DNA of 21,139 nucleotides from Intestinibacter sp. (GTDB lineage Bacteria > Bacillota > Clostridia > Peptostreptococcales > Peptostreptococcaceae), in assembly GCF_022780145.1 (NCBI RefSeq), contig NZ_JALEXO010000146.1:1-21139 (forward strand). Reading direction: 5' to 3'. Of the stretch, positions 14,594-20,999 are shown in pieces. Under the pieces are notes generated by a model. It saw nothing but the letters and a program-made list of their open reading frames with translations. It made no database searches and was not told where the DNA came from. Position 1 is the first letter of the stretch. Each line of letters begins with the position of its first letter. A program made the translations under genes and the position numbers.

Positions 14594-14902
14594 TTATATT
14601 TCTTTTCCGCTCTTTACTGCTATTCTTACTTTTTTTCCATCTTTCACTTCGTATCTAACTCTTGTTCCTTTTCCAGTTTCTGGATCAAGTGGCATTACGT
14701 TAGATATATGAATTGGAGCTTCTTTATTTATTATTCCACCTTGTGGATTTATTGCATTTGGTTTTTGGTGTTTAGTTATTATGTTAACACCTTCAACTAC
14801 TACTTTGTCTTGTTTTGGTAAAACAGCAACAACTTTACCTTTTTTGCCTTTGTCTTTACCAGATATAACTACAACTGTATCATCTTTCTTAACGCGCATC
14901 AT
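14594..14902 (-). CDS. rplX: 50S ribosomal protein L24
   Basis: A 101-102-residue L24 with an N-terminal KOW motif (VKKDDTVVVISGKDKGKKGKVVAVLP); it starts 50S assembly and lies near the exit of the peptide tunnel. Two ATG codons stand in tandem (14902 and 14899). AGGAG at 14909-14905 is 2 bases from the first and 5 from the second, while a stronger GGAGG is 13 bases from the first. The second start gives MRVKKDD, closer to family usage, so the true protein may be one residue shorter. Confidence 0.96.
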   Translation of the reverse strand: MMRVKKDDTVVVISGKDKGKKGKVVAVLPKQDKVVVEGVNIITKHQKPNAINPQGGIINKEAPIHISNVMPLDPETGKGTRVRYEVKDGKKVRIAVKSGKEI

Positions 14903-14923
14903 GTCTCCTATTGCACCTCCTTA

Positions 14924-15292
14924 TTATAGTACTTCTGGAGCAAGAGAAACTATTTTCATAAATTCATGATCTCTTAACTCTCTTGCAACAGGCCCGAATA
15001 TACGAGTTCCCACTGGAGTTTTATCGTCTCTTATTATAACTGCAGCATTTTCGTCAAATGATATATAACTTCCGTCATTACGTTTAACGCCTTTTTTACT
15101 TCTTACTATAACAGCTTTAACTACTTTTCCTTTTTTTACAACTCCACCAGGTGTTGCACTTTTAACTGTAGCAACAACTACGTCACCTACGTTAGCATAT
15201 TTTCTTTTACTTCCACCTAGTACACGTATACATAGTAATTCTTTTGCACCAGAATTGTCAGCAACTTTTAAGCGTGTCTCTTGTTGTATCAT
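14924..15292 (-). CDS. rplN: 50S ribosomal protein L14
   Basis: A 122-residue L14 of exact family length, located at the subunit interface where it contacts 16S helix 44. MIQQETRLKVADNSGAKELLCIRVLGG and the C-terminal GTRIFGPVARELRDHEFMKIVSLAPEVL are nearly invariant segments. The frame continues upstream to 15313, but ATG at 15292 with GGAGG 8 bases before it gives the standard N-terminus. It begins the spc part of the cluster without a separate promoter that I can see. Confidence 0.98.
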   Translation of the reverse strand: MIQQETRLKVADNSGAKELLCIRVLGGSKRKYANVGDVVVATVKSATPGGVVKKGKVVKAVIVRSKKGVKRNDGSYISFDENAAVIIRDDKTPVGTRIFGPVARELRDHEFMKIVSLAPEVL

Positions 15293-15318
15293 TCGTAATC
15301 CCTCCTTTTCCAAAAAAA

Positions 15319-15573
15319 CTACTTAACTTTTTCAACAACTTCAACTAGTCTGAATCTCTTGTCTTTTGATAAAGGTCTAGTTTCCATTATTTTTACTCTA
15401 TCTCCGATTCTACATTCGTTATTTTCGTCGTGTGCCTTAAACGTTTTAGTTCTTTTAACAGGTTTGTTGTATAATTCATGACGTACGAAGTCTTCAACAG
15501 CAACAACTATTGTTTTGTCCATTTTATTACTTACAACACGGCCTATTCTTACTTTTCTTCTTCCTCTTTCCAT
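15319..15573 (-). CDS. rpsQ: 30S ribosomal protein S17
   Basis: An 84-residue S17, an OB-fold protein that binds the 5' domain of 16S rRNA early in assembly. The core GRVVSNKMDKTIVVAVEDFVRHELYNKPVKRTKTFKAHDENNE and RIGDRVKIMETRPLSKDKRFRLVEVVEK are diagnostic. An in-frame ATG at 15594 would add seven residues (MERRLLN), but GGAGG is 9 bases before ATG at 15573 and lies within that extension, so the shorter form is chosen. Last gene of the S10 part. Confidence 0.97.
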   Translation of the reverse strand: MERGRRKVRIGRVVSNKMDKTIVVAVEDFVRHELYNKPVKRTKTFKAHDENNECRIGDRVKIMETRPLSKDKRFRLVEVVEKVK

Positions 15574-15595
15574 GTTTAAAAGCCTCCTTTCCAAA

Positions 15596-15799
15596 TTAAG
15601 CTCTAGTTTCGTTTAACTTTCTTTCAGCAAGGATAGTTTTAACTCTTGCGATATCTTTTTTAACCATTTTTATTCTTGCTGTATTTTCTAATTGACCAGT
15701 AGCTAATTGGAATCTTAAGCTAAATAATTCACTTTTGAAGTCATTTAATTTTACTATTAGCTCTTCGCTGTTTAAATCTCTTAACTCTTTAGCTTTCAT
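15596..15799 (-). CDS. rpmC: 50S ribosomal protein L29
   Basis: A 67-residue L29, a two-helix protein beside the peptide exit tunnel where it helps dock the trigger factor and SRP with L23. MKAKELRDLNSEELIVKLNDFKSELFSLRFQLATGQLENTARIKMVKKDIARVKTIL is typical throughout. A GTG at 15811 would add four residues; ATG at 15799 gives the family N-terminus. It follows the rplP stop by a single base (TAG, G, ATG), and its ribosome binding site GGTGGTG lies inside rplP, so translation is probably coupled. Confidence 0.97.
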   Translation of the reverse strand: MKAKELRDLNSEELIVKLNDFKSELFSLRFQLATGQLENTARIKMVKKDIARVKTILAERKLNETRA

Positions 15800-15800
15800 C

Positions 15801-16232
15801 CTATTCACCACCCTTTACTTCTAAATCTTCTTTTTTCACAAATTTACATTTTATAGGAAGTTTGTGAGCTGCTAGTCTCATTGCTTCTCTAGCTTTATCT
15901 TCAGGAACACCTGCTAATTCAAACATTACTCTTCCTGGTTTAACTACGGCTACCCAATATTCTGGAGAACCTTTCCCAGCACCCATACGAGTTTCAGCTG
16001 GTTTTCTTGTTACTGGTTTATGAGGGAATATTTTTATCCAAACTTTCCCGCCTCTTTTTATATATCTTGTCATCGCGATTCTGGCAGCTTCTATTTGATT
16101 AGAAGTTATCCAAGATGGTTCTAATGCAACTAGTCCGTATTCTCCGTAAGTAACTGTGTTACCTTTTTGAGCCTTTCCAGTCATTCTACCTCTATGAACT
16201 CTACGACGTTTTACTCTCTTTGGCATTAACAT
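15801..16232 (-). CDS. rplP: 50S ribosomal protein L16
   Basis: A 143-residue L16, which supports the A-site and helps position aminoacyl-tRNA in the peptidyl transferase region. MLMPKRVKRRRVHRGRMTGKA at the start, RYIKRGGKVWIKIFPHKPVTRKPAETRMGAGKG (about 56-88) and GRVMFELAGVPEDKAREAMRLAAHKLPIKCKFV are family signatures. The stop is immediately followed by rpmC. Changes in this protein give evernimicin resistance in some species; nothing here departs from the usual pattern. Confidence 0.98.
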   Translation of the reverse strand: MLMPKRVKRRRVHRGRMTGKAQKGNTVTYGEYGLVALEPSWITSNQIEAARIAMTRYIKRGGKVWIKIFPHKPVTRKPAETRMGAGKGSPEYWVAVVKPGRVMFELAGVPEDKAREAMRLAAHKLPIKCKFVKKEDLEVKGGE

Positions 16233-16266
16233 GAGATTTCTCCTCCTTCCTTGAAGCTAACTTTAA

Positions 16267-17073
16267 TTAATTATTTTTTTCAGCTCTTTGAGGTCTTTGC
16301 CCTTGTGGTCTTTGTCCTCTAGCTCTGTCATTTCCTCTAGAATTTCTTCTATTGTTATCTCTTCTATTATCTCTTCTCTTATTATCTCTTCTATCTCTTC
16401 TGTTATCTTTTCTTTCTTCTCTTGGGTTTACACCATTTCTAGTTGGTAAAACTTCACCATTGCATATCCAAACTTTTATACCTATTTTACCATAAGTAGT
16501 ATCAGCTTCTGCGAAACCGTAATCTATATCTGATCTTAAAGTTTGAAGTGGTACATTTCCTTCGCTATAACCTTCAGTTCTAGCCATTTCAGCTCCACCT
16601 AATCTACCAGATGCAGCAACTTTTATACCTTTTGCACCAGCTTTTAAAGCTCTTTGTACAGCTTGTTTCATAGCTCTTCTGAAAGCTACCCTTCTTTCGA
16701 TAGCTAATGCTATGTTTTCAGCTACTAATTGAGCATTTCTGTCTATTCCTTTAACTTCTATTATATTAACTATAACAGTTTTCTTAGTCATTTTTTCTAA
16801 TTCAGCTTTTAAAGCTTCTATTTTAGCTCCTGCTGCACCTATAACAACACCTGGTTTAGCAACATGAAGATCTATTCTTATTTTGTTTGCTGATCTTTCT
16901 ATTTCTATTTTGGCAACACCAGCAACATATAATTTTTCTTTTAGGAATGTTCTTATTTGGTGGTCTTCTAATAATAAACTTCCGAACTCTTTTTTATCAG
17001 TAGTAAACCATCTTGAATCCCAATCTTTTATAACACCGACTCTTAGTCCGTGTGGGTTAACCTTTTGTCCCAT
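16267..17073 (-). CDS. rpsC: 30S ribosomal protein S3 with long basic C-terminal tail
   Basis: A 268-residue S3, about 50 residues longer than the common 218-230. S3 forms part of the mRNA entry tunnel. The N-terminal KH type II domain is at about 17-90, with the GXXG loop reading GAAG (79-82) where a basic residue is usual. Arg132, Arg133 and Lys136 (FRRAMKQ) match the E. coli helicase residues. The C-terminal domain ends near VLPTRNGVNPRE (219), and from there a tail of Arg, Asn, Asp, Gln and Gly repeats (RRDNKRRDNRRDNNRRN, then RGQRPQGQRPQR) runs to the end. As far as I recall, related clostridia have similar tails. It lies between rplV and rplP. Confidence 0.97.
   Translation of the reverse strand: MGQKVNPHGLRVGVIKDWDSRWFTTDKKEFGSLLLEDHQIRTFLKEKLYVAGVAKIEIERSANKIRIDLHVAKPGVVIGAAGAKIEALKAELEKMTKKTVIVNIIEVKGIDRNAQLVAENIALAIERRVAFRRAMKQAVQRALKAGAKGIKVAASGRLGGAEMARTEGYSEGNVPLQTLRSDIDYGFAEADTTYGKIGIKVWICNGEVLPTRNGVNPREERKDNRRDRRDNKRRDNRRDNNRRNSRGNDRARGQRPQGQRPQRAEKNN
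16340..16420 (-). repeat. Low-complexity repeat encoding the S3 tail
   Basis: The plus strand is pyrimidine-rich with repeated units around TTATCTCTTCT; the coding strand gives degenerate repeats of Arg-Arg-Asp-Asn (about residues 219-244 of S3). The repeats keep frame because their lengths are multiples of three. Such sequence is prone to slippage and length change. Confidence 0.75.
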
Positions 17074-17090
17074 TTATTTCCCTCCTAACT

Positions 17091-17426
17091 CTATTGTCTT
17101 TCTTTTAAAACAACCTCTATGTGAGAAGTTCTTTTTCTTATCATAGTTGCACGACCTTGTGCTCTAGGCATAAATCTTTTTATAGTTGGTCCTTGATTAG
17201 CAACTATTGATGCTATATATAATTTATCTGCATCCATTTCATGGTTATTTTCAGCATTAGCTTTTGCTGATTTTACTACTTTAGCTATTATATCAGCAGC
17301 TCCTCTAGGAGTGAATTTTAATATTGCTAAAGCTTCATCAACGTCTTTACCTCTTACAAGAGAGCATATTTGACCTGCTTTTCTTGGAGATACACGTACA
17401 TATTTTGCGATTGATCTTGCTTCCAT
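17091..17426 (-). CDS. rplV: 50S ribosomal protein L22
   Basis: A 111-residue L22, whose long beta hairpin lines the narrow part of the peptide exit tunnel. MEARSIAKYVRVSPRKAGQICSLVRGKDVDEALAIL is the rRNA-binding start; GPTIKRFMPRAQGRATMIRKRTSHIEVVL (about 81-108) is the hairpin, where macrolide-resistance changes occur in other bacteria and no alteration is obvious here. It lies between rpsS and rpsC, with GGAGG before the ATG. Confidence 0.98.
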   Translation of the reverse strand: MEARSIAKYVRVSPRKAGQICSLVRGKDVDEALAILKFTPRGAADIIAKVVKSAKANAENNHEMDADKLYIASIVANQGPTIKRFMPRAQGRATMIRKRTSHIEVVLKERQ

Positions 17427-17457
17427 CGTTTTTCCTCCTTTCCTAGTCAGGATTTAA

Positions 17458-17739
17458 TTATTTTCTTTTAGTACTCTTTTCGTCATCTTTGTGACCTCTA
17501 AAAGTTCTTGTAGCAACAAATTCTCCTAATTTGTGTCCTACCATATCTTCTGTTATATATACAGGAATATGTCTTCTTCCGTCATGTACAGCTATAGTGT
17601 GCTCTACCATTTGAGGGAATATAGTTGAACTTCTTGACCAAGTTTTTATAACTTCTTTATTTCCGCTTTCGTTCATAGCTTCTATTTTTTTAAGAAGTCT
17701 AGGGTGAACAAAAGGTCCTTTTTTAGTTGATCTTGACAT
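17458..17739 (-). CDS. rpsS: 30S ribosomal protein S19
   Basis: A 93-residue S19 in the 30S head, which with S13 contacts the large subunit. MSRSTKKGPFVHPRLLKKIE, IKTWSRSSTIFPQMVEHTIAVHDGRRHIPVYITEDMVGHKLGEFVATRTFRGH is nearly invariant across bacteria. It lies between rplB and rpsS-rplV order as in all S10 operons, with a 46-base AT-rich spacer before it that shows no clear structure. Confidence 0.98.
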   Translation of the reverse strand: MSRSTKKGPFVHPRLLKKIEAMNESGNKEVIKTWSRSSTIFPQMVEHTIAVHDGRRHIPVYITEDMVGHKLGEFVATRTFRGHKDDEKSTKRK

Positions 17740-17785
17740 TTAATTTCCTCCTTCCCGAGTAAAATAAATTTCTATTTAAAATCTA

Positions 17786-18616
17786 TTATTTAGTTCTTCT
17801 TGAAACTATTAATTTATTAGATTCTTTATTTTTCTTTCTAGTTTTGTATCCAAGAGCTGGTTTACCCCATGGAGTTACTGGAGATGGTCTACCTATTGGA
17901 GATCTACCTTCCCCACCACCGTGTGGATGGTCATTAGGGTTCATAACAGAACCTCTTACTGTAGGTCTTATACCCATATGTCTTTTTCTACCTGCTTTAC
18001 CGATTGTTTCGTTAGAATGTTCTACGTTACCAACTTGTCCTATAGTAGCTTTACAGTCTATAGAAACATATCTCATTTCACCTGATGGTAATCTTAATAA
18101 AGCTTTGTTTCCTTCTTTAGCCATTAATTGAGCTGAAACACCTGCAGATCTAACTAATTGAGCACCTTTACCTGCTTTTAATTCTACGTTATGAACTACA
18201 GTACCTACTGGCATGTTTCTTAATGCTAATGCATTACCTGGTTTGATATCTGCTTCTGGTCCTGATAATAAAGTATCTCCTACTTTTATTCCAACTGGAG
18301 CTAAGATATATCTTTTTTCACCATCTGCATAGTTTAATAATGCTATATTAGCAGTTCTATTTGGATCGTATTCTATAGTAGCAACCTTTGCTGGTATACC
18401 ATCTTTATTTCTTTTAAAATCTATAACTCTATATTTTCTTCTGTTTCCTCCACCTCTGTGACGAACAGTTATTCTTCCGTGAACGTTTCTTCCAGAATTC
18501 TTCTTTAAAGGTACTAAAAGAGATTTTTCTGGTTGGTTAGTTGTAACTTCATCAGATATAAAAACTGTCATTTCTCTTAAGGCAGGAGAAGTTGGTTTAA
18601 ATTTTTTAATAGCCAT
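17786..18616 (-). CDS. rplB: 50S ribosomal protein L2
   Basis: A 276-residue L2, one of the most conserved proteins, required for subunit joining and peptidyl transferase activity. The sequence has GRNVHGRITVRHRGGGNRRKYR (42-63) in the N-terminal OB-like domain, an SH3-like middle domain, and the C-terminal MNPNDHPHGGGEGRSPIGRPSPVTPWGKPALG, in which His230 matches the E. coli His229 implicated in activity. Length is normal. It lies between rplW and rpsS. Confidence 0.98.
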   Translation of the reverse strand: MAIKKFKPTSPALREMTVFISDEVTTNQPEKSLLVPLKKNSGRNVHGRITVRHRGGGNRRKYRVIDFKRNKDGIPAKVATIEYDPNRTANIALLNYADGEKRYILAPVGIKVGDTLLSGPEADIKPGNALALRNMPVGTVVHNVELKAGKGAQLVRSAGVSAQLMAKEGNKALLRLPSGEMRYVSIDCKATIGQVGNVEHSNETIGKAGRKRHMGIRPTVRGSVMNPNDHPHGGGEGRSPIGRPSPVTPWGKPALGYKTRKKNKESNKLIVSRRTK

Positions 18617-18645
18617 CTTATTTTCCCTCCTTTATTTATTAAGTA

Positions 18646-18936
18646 TTACATACCTTGGAAAAATTCTATTTCTTTGCTATCAGCAGTTAATTTAACTACT
18701 GCTTTTTTGTAGCTAGCAGTTTTTCCTATGCTTCTACCCATTCTTTTAGTTTTTGCATCGTAGTTTAATGTGTTTACTTTTTCTACATTTACTCCGAATA
18801 TTTTTTCTACTGCTTTTTTTATTTCAGTTTTGTTAGCTCCTTTTTGAACTACAAAAGTGTATTTTCTTTCAGCCATATCAGCCATACTTTGTTCAGTAAC
18901 TATTGGTCTTATAACTATATCATGTGGATTAGTCAT
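18646..18936 (-). CDS. rplW: 50S ribosomal protein L23
   Basis: A 96-residue L23, which lies at the exit of the peptide tunnel and is the docking site for trigger factor and SRP. MTNPHDIVIRPIVTEQSMADMAERKYTFVV and KKAVEKIFGVNVEKVNTLNY are diagnostic. The frame is open to 18972, which would overlap the end of rplD; ATG at 18936 fits the family N-terminus, lies one base after the rplD stop, and has GGAGG 12 bases upstream inside rplD. Coupled translation with rplD is likely. Confidence 0.97.
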   Translation of the reverse strand: MTNPHDIVIRPIVTEQSMADMAERKYTFVVQKGANKTEIKKAVEKIFGVNVEKVNTLNYDAKTKRMGRSIGKTASYKKAVVKLTADSKEIEFFQGM

Positions 18937-18937
18937 T

Positions 18938-19561
18938 TTATGCGTACACCTCCTCCACTTTCTTAACAGCATCAGTAGTTATTATGAATGAATCATATTT
19001 TAATATGTCATATACATTTATAGTGTTAACTAATGCAGTTTCAACATTTGGTATATTTGCAGCTGATTTTATTACGTTTTCGTTCTTTTCAGCCATTACT
19101 ACTAAAGCTTTTTTAGCAGCGTTTATATTTTTTAATATGTTAGCAAATTCTTTAGTCTTAGGAGCTTCCATTGTTAAAGCATCTAATACTATCATTTCAT
19201 TTGCTTGAACTTTAGAAGTTAAAGCACTCTTCATAGCTAATCTTCTAACTTTCTTTGGTAATGTATATCTGTAACTTCTTGGTTTTGGTGCAAAAGCAAC
19301 TCCTCCACCGATCCATTGTACAGCTCTTATAGAACCTTGTCTAGCTCTACCTGTTCCTTTTTGTCTCCAAGGTTTTCTTCCGCCACCTCTTACTTCTGCT
19401 CTAGTTTTAGCAGATTGAGTACCTTGTCTTTTATTCGCAAGTTGGTTTTTTACAACTTCATATAATACATGCTCATTCACTTCAACGCCGAATACAGCAT
19501 CTGATAATTCTATTTCACCAACATTTTGTCCTTGTATGTTTAATACGTTCATTTTTGGCAT
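18938..19561 (-). CDS. rplD: 50S ribosomal protein L4
   Basis: A 207-residue L4, whose extended loop lines the exit tunnel opposite L22. The loop is seen as GGGRKPWRQKGTGRARQGSIRAVQWIGGGVAFAPKPRSY (59-97); RQKGTGRAR is the macrolide-resistance hotspot and looks wild type. In E. coli, L4 also represses its own operon through the S10 leader; whether it does so here is unknown, but a structured leader is present. ATG at 19561 follows GGAGG by 7 bases. It is followed by rplW after one base. Confidence 0.98.
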   Translation of the reverse strand: MPKMNVLNIQGQNVGEIELSDAVFGVEVNEHVLYEVVKNQLANKRQGTQSAKTRAEVRGGGRKPWRQKGTGRARQGSIRAVQWIGGGVAFAPKPRSYRYTLPKKVRRLAMKSALTSKVQANEMIVLDALTMEAPKTKEFANILKNINAAKKALVVMAEKNENVIKSAANIPNVETALVNTINVYDILKYDSFIITTDAVKKVEEVYA

Positions 19562-19589
19562 TGTGATTCCTCCTTTCTTAGGTTAGTCA

Positions 19590-20219
19590 TTATTTAGAAG
19601 CTTTTGCTGCTTCTTTTATTGTTACTACTGAACCCTTAGCTCCTGGTATAGCACCTTTTACTAAGATAAAGTTTTTATCAGCATCAACTCTTACTACTTC
19701 TAAGTTTTGAACTGTAACTTTAACGCTACCCATGTGTCCAGCTAATTTTTTGTTTTTGAAAACTCTACCTGGGTAAGAACAAGCTCCCATTGAACCTGGT
19801 CTTCTGTGATATCTAGAACCGTGAGTTTCAGGTCCTCTAGATTGTCCATGTCTCTTTATTGGACCTTGGAATCCTTTACCTTTACTTATTCCAGTAACAT
19901 CTATTAATTCACCTGCAGCGAATAAATCAGCTTTGATTTCTTGTCCTACTGTATATCCATCTACAGAATCTACTCTAAATTCTTTTAAATGTTTTTTTAA
20001 TGTATTAGCAGCAGCTAAATGTCCTTTTTGTGGTTTGTTTAAAGCTTTTTCTTTAGCATCTTCAAAACCAACTTGTATTGCAGTATATCCATCTTTTTCA
20101 GTTGTTTTTATTTGAGTTACAACTACTGGTCCTGCTTCAACTACTGTTACAGGTATTACTTCACCTTGTTCAGTGAATATTTGAGTCATACCTACTTTTT
20201 TTCCTAATAATCCTTTCAT
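19590..20219 (-). CDS. rplC: 50S ribosomal protein L3
   Basis: A 209-residue L3, an assembly initiator whose extended loop (about 118-165: GFQGPIKRHGQSRGPETHGSRYHRRPGSMGACSYPGRVFKNKKLAGHMG) reaches the peptidyl transferase centre and is where pleuromutilin- and linezolid-resistance changes arise; none is obvious here. MKGLLGKKVGMTQIFTEQGEVIPVTVVEAGP is the usual N-terminus. It is separated from rpsJ by a 95-base spacer with two hairpins, unlike the short gaps that follow. Confidence 0.98.
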   Translation of the reverse strand: MKGLLGKKVGMTQIFTEQGEVIPVTVVEAGPVVVTQIKTTEKDGYTAIQVGFEDAKEKALNKPQKGHLAAANTLKKHLKEFRVDSVDGYTVGQEIKADLFAAGELIDVTGISKGKGFQGPIKRHGQSRGPETHGSRYHRRPGSMGACSYPGRVFKNKKLAGHMGSVKVTVQNLEVVRVDADKNFILVKGAIPGAKGSVVTIKEAAKASK

Positions 20220-20247
20220 ATTAGCACCTCCTATAATTCTTACAGCG

Positions 20248-20302
20248 GATTACCATTTTGGCAATCATTCTAAGATAACAACCTTATAGGACCGTATCTT
20301 AG
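20248..20302 (-). promoter_or_regulatory. Two tandem hairpins in the rpsJ-rplC spacer
   Basis: On the minus strand CTAAGATA (20302-20295) pairs perfectly with TATCTTAG (20277-20270) around a 17-base loop that holds a small CCT/AGG inner stem. Three bases later GATTGCCAAAATGGTAATC (20266-20248) folds into an 8-bp hairpin with one G-U pair and an AAA loop. Neither has a T-run, and no promoter is seen, so they are not ordinary terminators. They lie just before the rplC ribosome binding site. Confidence 0.6.
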
Positions 20303-20314
20303 GTGTCGTTTTTC

Positions 20315-20626
20315 TTATAATTTGATTTCTATGTCTACACCAGCTGGTAAATCTAATCTCATTAATGAATCTACAGTCTTAGGTGTTGGACTAGTTATGT
20401 CTATTAATCTCTTATGAGTTCTTATTTCAAACTGTTCTCTAGAATCTTTATATTTATGAACAGCTCTTAATATTGTCACAACTTGTTTTTCAGTTGGTAG
20501 TGGCACAGGTCCTGAAACTTGTGATCCAGCTTTTTTAGCAGTTTCAACTATTTTTCCAGCTGAAAAATCTAATAATTTGTGATCATATGACTTTAATCTT
20601 ATTCTTATTTTTTCATTTTTAGCCAT
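20315..20626 (-). CDS. rpsJ: 30S ribosomal protein S10
   Basis: A 103-residue S10, part of the 30S head and, with NusB, of the transcription antitermination complex (NusE). MAKNEKIRIRLKSYDHKLLD at the start, GPVPLPTEKQVVTILRAVHKYKDSREQFEIRTHKRLIDI (about 39-77) and LDLPAGVDIEIKL at the end are family signatures. Val in the QVVTIL and the KYKDSREQFE loop, where tigecycline- and tetracycline-related changes arise elsewhere, look ordinary. It is the first gene of the S10 operon, with GGAGGGA before the ATG and a promoter-rich leader upstream. Confidence 0.98.
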   Translation of the reverse strand: MAKNEKIRIRLKSYDHKLLDFSAGKIVETAKKAGSQVSGPVPLPTEKQVVTILRAVHKYKDSREQFEIRTHKRLIDITSPTPKTVDSLMRLDLPAGVDIEIKL

Positions 20627-20654
20627 TTTTGTTTCCCTCCTTTTTTAACTTTTA

Positions 20655-20734
20655 AACTTAATCATTATACCGATACACAGTTCCGGGTGTTCTGTAAACT
20701 TTAACTTATTTTTATCTTATATAATGATTAAATT
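20655..20734 (-). promoter_or_regulatory. S10 operon leader: long stem-loop
   Basis: On the minus strand AATTTAATCATTATA (20734-20720) pairs with TATAATGATTAAGTT (20669-20655) over 15 bp, all Watson-Crick except one G-U. The 50-base loop contains a smaller hairpin, TACAG/CTGTG around AACACCCGGAA (20696-20676). The base of the stem is about 15 bases before the rpsJ Shine-Dalgarno sequence, and both predicted transcript starts lie upstream of it, so every S10 transcript would carry it. Confidence 0.7.
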
Positions 20735-20771
20735 CGGATTTATTCTTCGTATCTCTCAAGCACACTATTAT

Positions 20772-20800
20772 ATTTTATATTATTCTTCCTACTTTTTCAA
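20772..20800 (-). promoter_or_regulatory. S10 operon promoter P2 (proximal)
   Basis: The minus strand has TTGAAA (20800-20795) and TAAAAT (20777-20772), each one base off consensus, with exactly 17 bases between. The predicted transcript start is near 20765, about 140 bases before rpsJ. Confidence 0.65.
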
Positions 20801-20883
20801 GACTTTTTTACAATTTTATTTAGTTTATTTTTGTCAAATCTCTAGTTCAGAAGAAAATTATCTTTAATTTAAAAGCCTTATTC

Positions 20884-20912
20884 AGTATACAATCTTTAAA
20901 TTACATTGTCAA
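20884..20912 (-). promoter_or_regulatory. S10 operon promoter P1 (distal)
   Basis: The minus strand has a perfect TTGACA (20912-20907) and TATACT (20889-20884, 5 of 6) with a 17-base spacer. It lies about 18 bases after the tuf terminator tail, so it would start a new transcript near 20877, about 250 bases before rpsJ. A further TTGACA at 20835-20830 has no good -10 box. Confidence 0.8.
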
Positions 20913-20930
20913 CATTTTATAATAACTTCC

Positions 20931-20966
20931 TTAAAATAAAAAGGGGAAAACCTTCGTCCTCCCCTA
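20931..20966 (-). terminator. Rho-independent terminator of tuf
   Basis: On the minus strand AGGGGA (20965-20960) pairs with TCCCCT (20947-20942 region), followed by TTTTTATTTTAAGG. It lies about 35 bases after the tuf stop codon and separates tuf from the S10 operon. Confidence 0.8.
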
Positions 20967-20999
20967 AATTCCTTATTTTATTATGTGTTATTAGAAAAA

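Noticed and set aside
14564..14821. Plus-strand open frame rich in Phe, Tyr, Ser opposite rplX
   Set aside because: The composition (Tyr/Phe/Ser/Trp runs) is typical of the reverse strand of Lys- and Val-rich ribosomal genes; no homology or start site supports it.
15574..15594. Longer start of rpsQ (adds MERRLLN); similarly longer starts for rplN, rplW, rpsI, rpmC and rplR
   Set aside because: In rpsQ, rplN, rpsI and rplR the Shine-Dalgarno sequence lies inside the extension and at the right distance from the inner start; in rplW and rpmC the longer form only overlaps the preceding gene. The inner starts match family N-termini.
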